64,000 bases of DNA, taken from NCBI GenBank assembly GCA_030697555.1, contig JAUYPV010000161.1, forward strand, positions 1 to 64,000, in the 5' to 3' direction. Source of the DNA: Hyphomonadaceae bacterium (GTDB lineage: Bacteria > Pseudomonadota > Alphaproteobacteria > Caulobacterales > Hyphomonadaceae). The notes under the pieces are model-generated. The model made no database searches and was not told the origin of the DNA. It was given only the letters and a program-made list of their open reading frames with translations. Position numbers and translations under genes: made by a program. Below are positions 27,879 through 36,380 of the stretch, piece after piece (within the stretch, counting starts at the first letter, position 1; the number at the start of each line of letters is the position of its first letter).

Positions 27879-28816
27879 TGCCCATGCGAGGCCTCGCTCT
27901 GGCAGCCTGCCTCGCTCTCGCTCAAGCCGCCTATGCGCAGGCGCCCTACCAGCCGCCGCGTGACACTTACGGCCATCCCGACTTTCAGGGCGTGTGGGCC
28001 ACCCGCTGGACCACACCGCTCGAGCGCTCTGCCGAATGGAAGACGCTCGTGCTTACGAAGGAGGAGGGGGCGAAGCTTCACGCCTCGGTGCTGGCGCGCC
28101 TCAGATCCACCGATCCCCTGGGACCAGACTATGCGTGGGACCTTGCCGGTCCGCTGGTGATAGACGGGGAGGCGCGCTCGTCCCTCGTGGTCGATCCCGC
28201 CGATGGCAAGCTGCCGCTCACCGAAGACGGCCGCGCCCGCCGCGCGGTGTTCCGGCCGGTTGCCGGAGACGAAGGACCCGAACAGCGCGGTCTCAACGAA
28301 CGTTGCCTGATGGCAGGCAGCGGCTATGCGCCCTTCCTTTCCATTCCCGCCAGCAATGTGCGCCGGATCGTGCAGACACGCGACACCGCGCTGTTCCACA
28401 CCGAATCATTCAACCAGCTGCGCATCATCCCGCTCGATGGCCGCACCGGCCCTCTGATTCCCCGCGGCGGCTCCTCGTCGGGCCGCTGGGAAGGCGACAC
28501 TCTGGTCGTCGAAACCACCGGCTTCCTCGCTACGGATGGCTTTCGCATTGCGCCGATGCAGGCCTTTCCCATTTCGCCGGCGACGCGGATCACCGAGCGT
28601 TTCACGCGCATCAGCGCCGACGAGATTTCCTATCGCTACACGGTGGAGGACGCCTCCCTCTACACGCGCGCCTGGACGGGCGAGTCCCTGCTCAAGCGCA
28701 CGGACGATCAAATGTTCGAATGGGCCTGCCACGAAGCCAACTACGGCCTCGCCGGCATCCTGCGCGGCGCACGCGTGGTCGAGGCGCGCGCGACAAAAGG
28801 GAAGGGCAAGCCGTGA
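27878..28816 (+). CDS. Exported PDLQGVW/CHEGNY family protein, member 2
   Basis: 312 residues; signal peptide to about residue 23 (AQAAYAQAP). Family pattern in order: PPRDTYGHPDFQGVW, LNERCL, RRIVQTRDTALFHTE, RWEGDTLVVETTGFL, ITERFTRISADEISYRYTVED, and the C-terminal ACHEANYGLAGILRGAR (CHEANY rather than CHEGNY). The start overlaps the DUF4350-like gene, and the stop overlaps the next member's GTG. An ATG two codons downstream is an alternative start. Periplasmic, function unknown. Confidence 0.85.
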   Translation: MPMRGLALAACLALAQAAYAQAPYQPPRDTYGHPDFQGVWATRWTTPLERSAEWKTLVLTKEEGAKLHASVLARLRSTDPLGPDYAWDLAGPLVIDGEARSSLVVDPADGKLPLTEDGRARRAVFRPVAGDEGPEQRGLNERCLMAGSGYAPFLSIPASNVRRIVQTRDTALFHTESFNQLRIIPLDGRTGPLIPRGGSSSGRWEGDTLVVETTGFLATDGFRIAPMQAFPISPATRITERFTRISADEISYRYTVEDASLYTRAWTGESLLKRTDDQMFEWACHEANYGLAGILRGARVVEARATKGKGKP

Positions 28817-29742
28817 AGCTGTTCGCCGCTCTCATCGCTCTGGCGCTCAACGCGACGCCTGCACACGCGCAGTCCTATCAGCCACCGCGTACGCCAGATG
28901 GAAGACCCGACCTGCAGGGCGTGTGGATCAGCCGCTGGCTAACGCCGCTGGAACGGCCCGCAAGCGCCAAGGCCCTGCCGATAGCTCCACAGGATATCGA
29001 GGCGCTCGCCAAGGCCGAATGGGCGCGGCACGACGCTATCGATCCGATCGAAGGCACTGACTCGTTCGAGTTTTCGACCTTCGTCGTGATCCGCGGCGAA
29101 ATGCGGTCGTCCGTCATCGTAAATCCGCCGGACGGACGCCTGCCGCTCGTGGCTGGACCCGGCGGGAGGCCGGGTTCGCGTATGCACACTGGCCTCGACG
29201 GTCCGGAGGCGCGGGCGCTCAACGAGCGCTGCCTGTCGCCGGGGAATGGAGCGGCGCCTCACCTCACTGCCCCTTCGGGCAATATCCGGCGCATCGTCCA
29301 GACGCGCGACAATGTCGTTATTCACACCGAACTGCTGAGTCATCTCAGGATCATTCCCGTCGATGGCCGGACGAATTTCGGCGCGCGGCATGAGAGGGAG
29401 TCGGGCCATTGGGAGGGCGATACGCTCGTCGTCGAGACCACCGGCTTTGTCGACCCCATGCGCGGTGTGCGCGGATCGCTCGTCCCGGTTACGCCGAAGA
29501 CGAAGATCATCGAACACTTTACCCGCACAGCGCCGGACGAAATTCTCTACGTCTTCACGGTGGAGGATCCGAAGATCTATACGCAAATCTGGACCGGCGA
29601 GACGATCATGCGCCGTACCGGCGAGCCGATGTTCGAGTTCGCCTGCCATGAAGGCAATTACGGCCTCGCCAACATCCTCTCCGGCGCCCGCGCCGTGGAG
29701 CAGCGCACCGCAAAAGCCTCATCCAAATCAAAGCCAAAATGA
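28813..29742 (+). CDS. Exported PDLQGVW/CHEGNY family protein, member 3
   Basis: 309 residues from a GTG at 28813 that overlaps the previous stop (GTGA); the 582-residue track ORF extends backward in the wrong frame and is rejected. Signal peptide MKLFAALIALALNATPAHA. The pattern is complete: PPRTPDGRPDLQGVWISRWLT, LNERCLS, RRIVQTRDNVVIHTE, HWEGDTLVVETTGFVD, IIEHFTRTAPDEILYVFTVED and FACHEGNYGLANILSGAR. The conserved cysteines (in ERCL and ACHEGNY) could form a disulfide or, with His and Glu, a metal site; both are inference. Confidence 0.86.
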   Translation: MKLFAALIALALNATPAHAQSYQPPRTPDGRPDLQGVWISRWLTPLERPASAKALPIAPQDIEALAKAEWARHDAIDPIEGTDSFEFSTFVVIRGEMRSSVIVNPPDGRLPLVAGPGGRPGSRMHTGLDGPEARALNERCLSPGNGAAPHLTAPSGNIRRIVQTRDNVVIHTELLSHLRIIPVDGRTNFGARHERESGHWEGDTLVVETTGFVDPMRGVRGSLVPVTPKTKIIEHFTRTAPDEILYVFTVEDPKIYTQIWTGETIMRRTGEPMFEFACHEGNYGLANILSGARAVEQRTAKASSKSKPK

Positions 29743-29820
29743 GCCCGCCATACGGCCAAGCTGACGCCGCCCGGCGTACATGCTAAGCCCTTGCCATTCC
29801 CCGAAACGGAGGACGCAAAC

Positions 29821-30801
29821 ATGCGCCTTGCTATCGCTGCCCTCGCTCTTCTCCTCGCCGCTCCCGCCTTCGCCCAGGCTCCTGCGCAGCCGCCGTATTC
29901 GCCGCCTCGCCTCGGCGATGGCCGTCCGGACCTCCAGGGCGTCTGGGAAAACCGCTGGCTGACGCCGCTGGAAAAGACCGGCCCGATGTCGGCGCTCACC
30001 GTCACACCCGAACAGGCCGCCGCCATCGTCGGCGTCGCGCGCAGGATGGCCAAGACGATCGGCGACCTCGCCAACGACCCCGAAGCGGGCGATCCCGACG
30101 CGCACGCGCTCACCGTTGTTCGCGGCGAACACCGCACGCGCATGATCGTCACGCCGCCCGAAGGCACGCTGCCCTATACGCCCGAAGGCCTGAAAGCCTT
30201 GCAGGACCACCAGAGGTGGTTCAGCCAGCGCGTCATGGCCGCCAAGGGCGATGGCCCGGAAGACCGCCTCACCTGGGAGCGCTGCCTCGCCGGCATGGGC
30301 CAGGCGCCGCTGCTCTATGGCTGGGGCATTTCCGGGCTGCGCCGCGTCGTGCAGACGAAGGACATGCTGGTCATCCATTCCGAAGCCGGCGGCGAGACTC
30401 GCGTCATCCGCATCGGCGGCAAGCCGCTTCCCGCCGGCATGACGTCATTCATCGGCGACAGCGTCGGCCGTTGGGAGGGCGATACACTGGTCGTCGAGAC
30501 CACCGGCTTCCGTTCGGACGACCAGTTCCGCATGTCGGTCATCGGCCGCTCCATCATGGTCGGCACGAAGTCGAAAGTGGTCGAGCGCTTCACCCGCGCT
30601 GGCGAGAAAGAGCTGAACTACCAGTTCACCGTCGAGGACAAGGCGATCTACGCCAAGCCGTGGCTCGCCGAATACTCGATGGCCGCCACTTCCGCCCCGA
30701 TGTTCGAATTCGCCTGCCACGAGGGGAATTACGGCCTCGCCAACATCCTCTCCGGCCAACGCCAGATCGAACAGCGCGCCGCCGCGAAGGCTGCTCCCTG
30801 A
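29821..30801 (+). CDS. Exported PDLQGVW/CHEGNY family protein, member 4
   Basis: 326 residues from the ATG at 29821 (GGAGG upstream); the ten extra residues in the track are rejected. Signal peptide MRLAIAALALLLAAPAFAQ. PPRLGDGRPDLQGVWENRWLT, ERCLAGMG, RRVVQTKDMLVIHSE, RWEGDTLVVETTGFRSDD, VVERFTRAGEKELNYQFTVED and FACHEGNYGLANILSGQR give the complete pattern. Separated from member 3 by 78 bases and probably in the same transcript as the three genes before it. Ends 16 bases before the convergent SDR gene. Confidence 0.86.
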   Translation: MRLAIAALALLLAAPAFAQAPAQPPYSPPRLGDGRPDLQGVWENRWLTPLEKTGPMSALTVTPEQAAAIVGVARRMAKTIGDLANDPEAGDPDAHALTVVRGEHRTRMIVTPPEGTLPYTPEGLKALQDHQRWFSQRVMAAKGDGPEDRLTWERCLAGMGQAPLLYGWGISGLRRVVQTKDMLVIHSEAGGETRVIRIGGKPLPAGMTSFIGDSVGRWEGDTLVVETTGFRSDDQFRMSVIGRSIMVGTKSKVVERFTRAGEKELNYQFTVEDKAIYAKPWLAEYSMAATSAPMFEFACHEGNYGLANILSGQRQIEQRAAAKAAP

Positions 30802-30817
30802 TCTTTCGAGGCACACC

Positions 30818-31543
30818 TCAGCAGGTATAGCCGCCGTCGATAGTGAGCATCGCGCCGGTGATCATCGCCGCCGATGGTCCCGCCAGATAGGCCGCGAGGT
30901 CCGCGATCTCGTCCGTCGTCGCGTGCCGCGGGATGCACATGCCGGCGTGGAGCGGGGCGGCGAACGGGCCGTCCTTGGGGTTCATGTCGGTGTCGACCGG
31001 ACCCGGCTGGATGCAGTTCACGGTGATGCGCCTGCCTCCGAAGTCGCGCGCCAGGCCGCGCGTGAGGCCCTGCATCGCCGCCTTGGTCATGCCGTAGGGC
31101 GTGGCGCCGGGCGCACGGGCCGCGTTCCCAAGGCCGGAGCCGAGAATGATGATCCGCCCGTCCTCGTTCATGCGCCGACCAGCTTCGACGGCTGCGAAAT
31201 AAGCGCCGCGAATGTTGACGTCGATCAGGCGATCAACGGCATCCGCATCGAGCGTCAGCGGATCGCCGATAAGGCCGAGGCCGGCATTGATCACCGCGAC
31301 GTCGAGGGCGCCAAGGCTTGCTATGGCCTGTACCAGTGCCTTGCGGTTGCCGCTGTCCGCATGCACCCCGCGTGCGCCGGTTTCCGCGGCGAGGCGATGA
31401 GCCGGATCGGGCGAGTTTGCGTAGGTGAAGACGACGCTGGCGCCATCTTCGGCGAAGCGGCGAACGATCCCTGCGCCGATGCCACGGCTGCCTCCGACGA
31501 CGAGGGCGGTTCTTGCATGCGGTTGGGCGGGCGATTGGGTCAT
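30818..31543 (-). CDS. SDR-family oxidoreductase
   Basis: 241 residues from the ATG at 31543, which follows GGAGATAG; an earlier ATG at 31555 is possible. Classical short-chain dehydrogenase: cofactor motif VVGGSRGIGAGI, NAG, catalytic serine in IIILGSGLG, YGMTK with the catalytic Tyr-Lys, and the C-terminal GAMLTIDGGYTC. Most such enzymes with GGSRGIG prefer NADP(H). It is divergent from family member 5 and convergent with member 4, so it is a cytoplasmic enzyme inside an otherwise envelope cluster. Substrate unknown. Confidence 0.92.
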   Translation of the reverse strand: MTQSPAQPHARTALVVGGSRGIGAGIVRRFAEDGASVVFTYANSPDPAHRLAAETGARGVHADSGNRKALVQAIASLGALDVAVINAGLGLIGDPLTLDADAVDRLIDVNIRGAYFAAVEAGRRMNEDGRIIILGSGLGNAARAPGATPYGMTKAAMQGLTRGLARDFGGRRITVNCIQPGPVDTDMNPKDGPFAAPLHAGMCIPRHATTDEIADLAAYLAGPSAAMITGAMLTIDGGYTC

Positions 31544-31765
31544 CTCTATCTCCATCTTGCTGGGATAGACGTAAGGACCCGCCGGTGGCGCAGCGCCGGA
31601 AAACAGTGCGCTGTCTGGAAATCGGCGCTCGCGGCTTCTCTGGAACTTGAACCTCCTTCCGCCGGGGCAGGCGATCCTCGCCCATTGACGCGAAAGACCG
31701 ACAGGCGCCTCATTGCTTGAAACGCCGCGTCAGACGGCGCCCACAGGAAGAGGAACCATCGGGCC

Positions 31766-32788
31766 ATGAAACTCGCTCGCATCGCCGTGTCCGCCGCAGT
31801 GCTGGCCTTTGCCTGCGGCCTCGCCTCCGCGCAGGAAGCCTGGAAGGCCCCGCGCACGTCCGACGGCAGGCCGGATCTCCAGGGCGTCTGGACCAACGCC
31901 AGCCTCACCACGCTGGAGCGTTCGCCGCAGTTCAAGACGCAGGCGATCCCAGCCGACCGCGCCGCCCAGATGGAAACGCAACGGGCCCGGATGATGGTCG
32001 CCTCCAACGCCCGCACCAATCCCAGCGACGGCGCGCCGACCGACGGCAACGCGAATGCCGGCTACAACACGTTCTGGATCGACCCCGGCACACACTATGG
32101 CGTTGTGAAGGGCGAGGTGCGCTCGTCCTGGATCGTCGATCCACCGGATGGCCGCATCCCGTATACAGCGTCGGCCAAGAAGCACTTCGACAATTTCCTC
32201 GCCAAGGTGCGCGGCACGTGGGACGGGCCGGAGATCAGGCCGCAGGGCGAGCGCTGCATCGTCGGCTTCGGATCGACGGGCGGGCCGCCCATGGTCAACG
32301 TGCTCTACAACAACAACTCCCAGTTCGTGCAGACGCCGGGCCATGTCGTCATCACGGCGGAGATGATCCACGACAGCCGCGTCATCCCGATCGGCGAGAA
32401 GCGGCCGGCCAAGGGCTTCGACCAATGGCTCGGCAATTCCGTCGGCTGGTGGGAAGGCGACACGCTCGTCGTCGAGACGCGCAACTTCCACAAGGATATC
32501 CGCGTGCGCCCCAACATGGGCGACAGCTACTACGTTGGCGAGAATGCGACGGTGACCGAACGCTTCACGCGCATCGCCGCTGACGCCATCCACTACGAAT
32601 TCACCGTGGCCGACAAGGACGCGTTCACCCGGCCCTGGCGCGCGGAGATGACCTTCCGCGCCAGCAAGCAGCCGATGTACGAATACGCCTGCCACGAAGG
32701 AAACTACGCACTCCCCGGCATCCTCGCCGGCGCCCGCCGCGACGACAGGGAAGGGCGCAAGACGGCGGCCGTGGGGGACGCGGAGTAA
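31766..32788 (+). CDS. Exported PDLQGVW/CHEGNY family protein, member 5
   Basis: 340 residues. Signal peptide MKLARIAVSAAVLAFACGLASAQ. APRTSDGRPDLQGVWTNASLT, ERCIVGFG, FVQTPGHVVITAE, WWEGDTLVVETRNFHKD, VTERFTRIAADAIHYEFTVAD and YACHEGNYALPGILAGAR match the family; residues between them are longer than in members 2-4. Its 3' end and downstream hairpin are partially repeated at 35279-35408, where a gene fragment remains. It is the last intact member in the array. Confidence 0.86.
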   Translation: MKLARIAVSAAVLAFACGLASAQEAWKAPRTSDGRPDLQGVWTNASLTTLERSPQFKTQAIPADRAAQMETQRARMMVASNARTNPSDGAPTDGNANAGYNTFWIDPGTHYGVVKGEVRSSWIVDPPDGRIPYTASAKKHFDNFLAKVRGTWDGPEIRPQGERCIVGFGSTGGPPMVNVLYNNNSQFVQTPGHVVITAEMIHDSRVIPIGEKRPAKGFDQWLGNSVGWWEGDTLVVETRNFHKDIRVRPNMGDSYYVGENATVTERFTRIAADAIHYEFTVADKDAFTRPWRAEMTFRASKQPMYEYACHEGNYALPGILAGARRDDREGRKTAAVGDAE

Positions 32789-32814
32789 TGGGACCGCCAG
32801 GCGCCTGCCTGGCA
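32684..32814 (+). repeat. Duplicated segment A1 (3' end of family member 5 plus hairpin)
   Basis: About 131 bp running from the CHEGNY codons past the stop to a GCCAGGC/GCCTGGC hairpin (32796-32813). A diverged copy lies at 35279-35408. Both run in the same direction. Confidence 0.85.
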
Positions 32815-32854
32815 GTGCCGGCATAGCCGGCAATCTTGAGCGGGCGGTGAGCCC

Positions 32855-32910
32855 CGCCCTCATGGTGGTGAGCAGCCGCCGCAGGCGGCGCCTGTCGAAC
32901 CACGAGGGCG
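32855..32910. repeat. REP-like palindromic element, copy 1
   Basis: CGCCCTCATGGTGGTGAGCA at one end and TCGAACCACGAGGGCG at the other form imperfect inverted ends around a GCCGCCGCAGGCGGC palindrome. Very similar to 55987-56034; more diverged copies at 55786-55848 and 39545-39584. Confidence 0.7.
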
Positions 32911-32923
32911 ACGCCCACAAACC

Positions 32924-33017
32924 CACCTACGAAGCGAACCCGACCCAGCGGCCGCTGGCGGCGACCGTGACCCAGGTGAAGATCGAGAACAGGCCGATCA
33001 TGATCAGTGTCGCCGCG
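32924..33017 (-). pseudogene. 3' fragment of a DUF6644-like gene (duplicated segment B1)
   Basis: Encodes, in frame, a C-terminus ending GRWVGFAS, matching the end of the intact gene at 35547-36377 (GRWIGFAS). It lacks an internal stretch present in the intact gene: two near-identical GAACAGG(G/C)CGATCAT sequences 66 bp apart there (35607 and 35673) are joined as one here, which fits a recombination deletion. The match stops at about 33017, inside the last codons of the kinase gene. Confidence 0.8.
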
Positions 33018-35103
33018 CCTCGTGCGCCGGGTCAACGCCTGTGTCGTTGTCCGGAGATTTCATTGCGAGAAGGACGAGTCGCTGGCGTTCGATCGCTGTG
33101 ATCATGTCCTTGATGTGGATTGGTTTTGATAGGTAGTCGGTCATTCCACCGGCAAGGAATTTCTCGCGGTCGCCCTTCATGGCATTGGCGGTCAGGGCAA
33201 TGATCGGAATCCGGCTCTCCGGGCCGTCCAGTCCGCGTATTCGCCGCGTCGCCTCGACGCCGTCCATTTCCGGCATGCTGACGTCCATCAGGACGACGTC
33301 ATAGGAGTTCTTTCGAACAGCAAAGAGCGCGTGCACGCCGTTGTCGACAACGTCCACCACGTGCCCAGCCGCTTCCAGCATGATCCGGATCATCATCTGA
33401 TTCAGCACATGATCCTCGGCAAGCAGGATGCGCATCGGGCTAAAGGGTCCCGTGGGTTCTCCAGGGACGTTCTTGAGATCGATCATTGTCGGCTTCGCCT
33501 CCCGGCACGCGACCGTGAACCAGAAGGTGGAGCCTTCGCCCGGCTTGCTCTCCACGCCCATACTCCCACCCATCATGTCGACGAGGCGCTTACTGATGCT
33601 CAGACCAAGGCCCGTGCCGCCGAAGCGACGATTGGTGGATGAATCCGCCTGGGTGAATGCCTCAAATATGATGGCCTGCTTGTCCTCGGGAATGCCGATG
33701 CCGGTGTCGGAAACTTCAAACAGAAGTTCGGCTACCTCTTCGTCTCGCCTGATCGAACTCACGCTCACGGTCACCCCGCCATGCGACGTGAACTTGATCG
33801 CATTGCTGACCAGATTGAACAGCACCTGGCGAACTCGCATTGGATCGCCGATGACGGCCGCCGGAACGCCCTCGGCGGTTGCAGTTCGAATGTAGAGATC
33901 CTTCTGCTGCGCCGCGGCCAGCCATAGCTCTTCCACGTGCTTCAGCTTGTTTGCGATCTGGAATGGAACGTCTTCCAGATCAATGCGCCCGGCCTCGATC
34001 TTGGCGAGGTCGAGGATGTCATTGAGGATAAGCATCAGCGCATCGCCGGCGCGGAGAATCATGCTGGCATAGTCGGCGTGCGGCTTTGTCAGGTTTGCGT
34101 CGTCGAGCATTTTGGCGAAGCCGAGGATTGCGTTCATCGGTGTGCGGATTTCGTGGCTGACGATTGCCAGGAATTCCGATTTGGCCTGGCTCGCGCTGTC
34201 TGCGGCCTGCCGCGCGGCGCTTGTCTGCTCCGCTAGAGCGGCCATTTTGGTCCGGGCGTCCTCGAGTTCGACGACCCGCTCCTGCAGGTGTCCTTCGCTG
34301 CGACGCAGCGCCTCCTCCGACGTCTTGTTCAGGGTGATGTCGCGCAGCACGCCCACAAAAAGCGGATTGCCGCCGATCATGGTCTCGCCGACGGACAGCT
34401 CCATCGGAAAGGTGGTGCCATTCTTTCGCCTGCCAATGACCTCGCGTCCGATGCCGATGATCTTGCGATCGCGAGTCTCGGTGTAGTTCTGCAGGTACCG
34501 GTCGTGCTCGTCGAAATAGGGCGACGGCATCAACATCTTGACGTTGCGGCCGACAACCTCGTCGAGCGAGAATCCGAACATCTTCTCGCACGCCGGATTG
34601 TACATGCGCACCGTGCCGAGCTTGTCGATGATGATAATGCCATCGACGGCGGTCTCGATCACGGCCCGATGCTGGGCCTCGCTGTCGCGCAGGCCCTGTT
34701 CGAGCCGCGCTCGCGCCGTGAGATCGCGGATGACGCCGACATAGGTACGGTCCTCGCCCTGGTCGATTTCTCCAACGGACAGCTCCATCGGGAAAGTCGT
34801 GCCGTCCTTCCGCTGGCCTACGACCTCGCGGCCGATGCCGATGATCTTGCGCTCGCCTGTGGTCCGATAGTTATGGAGGTAGCCATCATGCTCTTTCTGA
34901 TACGGCTCGGGCATCAGCATCTTCACGTTCTGGCCACTGACCTCCGCAGAGGAGAAGCCGAACAGGGTTTCGCAGGCGGGATTGAAGTCAACGATCCGCC
35001 CGCGAGAGTCGATGGTGATCACGCCATCGACGATCGTATGCATGAGTCCCGTCAGCGCATCCGATTCGTCATCGGAGCGCCGGTCGCGCGACATGCCAGA
35101 CAT
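33004..35103 (-). CDS. Soluble hybrid histidine kinase with two FixL-like PAS domains and a receiver domain
   Basis: 699 residues, no membrane segment. PAS1 (about 18-130) and PAS2 (about 145-260) both resemble the heme PAS of FixL: NVKMLMPEPYQKEHDGY and NVKMLMPSPYFDEHDRY, then RKIIGIGREV and a TTFPMELSVGE end. The heme-ligand histidine of FixL is kept (H72, H200), as is the arginine after IGIG. Two other BjFixL pocket residues (Arg206, His214) are Asn and Lys here. Then coiled coil (260-305), H-box SHEIRTP (H317), N/G boxes (DTGIGIP, GTGLGLS) and receiver LMDVSMPEMD (D607). No cognate DNA-binding regulator lies beside it. The 3' end overlaps the duplicated fragment. Confidence 0.9.
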   Translation of the reverse strand: MSGMSRDRRSDDESDALTGLMHTIVDGVITIDSRGRIVDFNPACETLFGFSSAEVSGQNVKMLMPEPYQKEHDGYLHNYRTTGERKIIGIGREVVGQRKDGTTFPMELSVGEIDQGEDRTYVGVIRDLTARARLEQGLRDSEAQHRAVIETAVDGIIIIDKLGTVRMYNPACEKMFGFSLDEVVGRNVKMLMPSPYFDEHDRYLQNYTETRDRKIIGIGREVIGRRKNGTTFPMELSVGETMIGGNPLFVGVLRDITLNKTSEEALRRSEGHLQERVVELEDARTKMAALAEQTSAARQAADSASQAKSEFLAIVSHEIRTPMNAILGFAKMLDDANLTKPHADYASMILRAGDALMLILNDILDLAKIEAGRIDLEDVPFQIANKLKHVEELWLAAAQQKDLYIRTATAEGVPAAVIGDPMRVRQVLFNLVSNAIKFTSHGGVTVSVSSIRRDEEVAELLFEVSDTGIGIPEDKQAIIFEAFTQADSSTNRRFGGTGLGLSISKRLVDMMGGSMGVESKPGEGSTFWFTVACREAKPTMIDLKNVPGEPTGPFSPMRILLAEDHVLNQMMIRIMLEAAGHVVDVVDNGVHALFAVRKNSYDVVLMDVSMPEMDGVEATRRIRGLDGPESRIPIIALTANAMKGDREKFLAGGMTDYLSKPIHIKDMITAIERQRLVLLAMKSPDNDTGVDPAHEARRH

Positions 35104-35278
35104 GGGTGGCGCCCCCCGGCGCCAATGACAGCGAATCGCCCTGAAATCAGTTCGATTTTCTGGTCGTCGTTATCTGCTAGCAGCAAACGAGCCGGAAGTC
35201 GAGGAAGGTGTGCGGTACCGTACAAACTGGCATCATCCGGCTGACATCGTTGCGCTTTTCAGCAGGCCAGACGCGACA

Positions 35279-35408
35279 TACGCCTGTCACGAAGGCAACT
35301 ACACACTCCCCGGCATCCTCGCCGGCGCCCGCCGCGACGACCGCGAAGGCCGCACCACACAGGCGGTGGGATGCGGAAATAATGGGACCGCCAGGCGCCT
35401 GCCTGGCA
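35279..35408 (+). pseudogene. C-terminal fragment of a PDLQGVW/CHEGNY family gene (duplicated segment A2)
   Basis: Codes for TYACHEGNYTLPGILAGARR but has no start or N-terminus, and a one-base length change before the old stop codon shifts the frame. Matches 32684-32814 including the GCCAGGC/GCCTGGC hairpin (35390-35407). It is the second arm of the duplication that brackets the kinase. Confidence 0.85.
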
Positions 35409-35546
35409 GAGGCCGCATGGCGGCCTGTCCATCTACGTTGATGTTGCCGGCTGCGCCGACACTGCCGGGCAGGCGCCCGGCAATCCCAAAATCAAGAAGC
35501 CCCGGAGATCGCTCTCCGGGACTCCCGTTTTCATCTCGAACTCAGT
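35409..35546. other. Intergenic region between gene fragment and DUF6644-like gene, rich in hairpins
   Basis: Contains AGGCCGC/GCGGCCT near 35410, TGCCGGGC/GCCCGGCA at 35463-35482, and the terminator described below. No coding sequence seen. Confidence 0.6.
35500..35522 (-). terminator. Terminator of the DUF6644-like operon
   Basis: CCCGGAGA/TCTCCGGG stem with a TCGC loop, 25 bases beyond the membrane-protein stop; read leftward it runs into CTTCTTGATTTT. Confidence 0.65.
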
Positions 35547-36377
35547 CTACGAAGCGAACCCGATCCAGCGGCCGCCGGCGGCGACCGTGACCCAGGTGAG
35601 GATCGAGAACAGGGCGATCATCCTTGCCAGCGGCGTCGCCGCATCGGCCTTGCCCTTGTACAGCTCGTACCCGAACAGGCCGATCATGATCAGCGTCGCC
35701 GCGACCATGACGTAGCGCGAGACCTCGTCGAACACCGGCTCGTAGGTGTTGAACCCCACGATCCAGTACATGATGAACTGTCCGCCGAAGAGCAGCGTGA
35801 ACGCTGCCGCCGCAATCCAGCGTGTGCGAACGCCGAAGATCACAAGAATCGCGTAGGCCGCTGCGAGCGGGTGGAACAAGCCAGGCGCCGAGATCTGGTC
35901 CATCGAGAAAGTCCCCAGCGCGAAGGCCCAGACCAGGAACGCTATGCTGCCGGTGATGATGATCGGCATCGACACCTTGCCCTCTGCCTTCGCCACGGCG
36001 TTGGTGACGCCGAAGGAGAAGATGCAGGCCGCGATCAGCGACATGATCTTCACGAAGAACGGCACGGACTTGTAGAGCTTGTCCGAGTTCAGCATGCCGA
36101 TGATGATGCCGGTGCCGAGAACGATGCAAAGGCCGATGATGAACCAGGGCCGCAGGTTTCGCTCCAGCGTCGAGGGTTGTTCCTCCGTCAGGCCCGCGCC
36201 CATCAGGCGAAGGTTGAGCAGGATCACCGCGCCGCCCATGAGTGCGAGGCCGACAAGGTGCAGCGCGCCGAATGGCGCATAGACGTCCTGCAGCAGGGAG
36301 ATCGGCCAGACCTTTGGCATGTTGGTGACGAAGTCGGCCGCGCCGGGGATGCCTTTGAAAAGATCTTCGAAGGTCAT
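35547..36377 (-). CDS. DUF6644-like integral membrane protein
   Basis: 276 residues with about seven hydrophobic segments. The segment APFGALHLVGLALMGGAVIL followed by NLRLMGAGL is shared in outline with the upstream neighbour (GTHVLTIMFFAGTIWLIDLRMMG), which suggests a common origin. Histidines in or near helices could bind heme or metal; this is inference. It starts 3 bases after the stop of its neighbour, so the two are an operon and probably a complex. Its 3' end is duplicated in part at 32924-33017. Confidence 0.75.
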   Translation of the reverse strand: MTFEDLFKGIPGAADFVTNMPKVWPISLLQDVYAPFGALHLVGLALMGGAVILLNLRLMGAGLTEEQPSTLERNLRPWFIIGLCIVLGTGIIIGMLNSDKLYKSVPFFVKIMSLIAACIFSFGVTNAVAKAEGKVSMPIIITGSIAFLVWAFALGTFSMDQISAPGLFHPLAAAYAILVIFGVRTRWIAAAAFTLLFGGQFIMYWIVGFNTYEPVFDEVSRYVMVAATLIMIGLFGYELYKGKADAATPLARMIALFSILTWVTVAAGGRWIGFAS

Positions 36378-36380
36378 GGC

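Noticed and set aside
27994-28812. 5' part of the 582-residue + ORF
   Set aside because: Wrong frame over family member 2; the real gene starts at GTG 28813.
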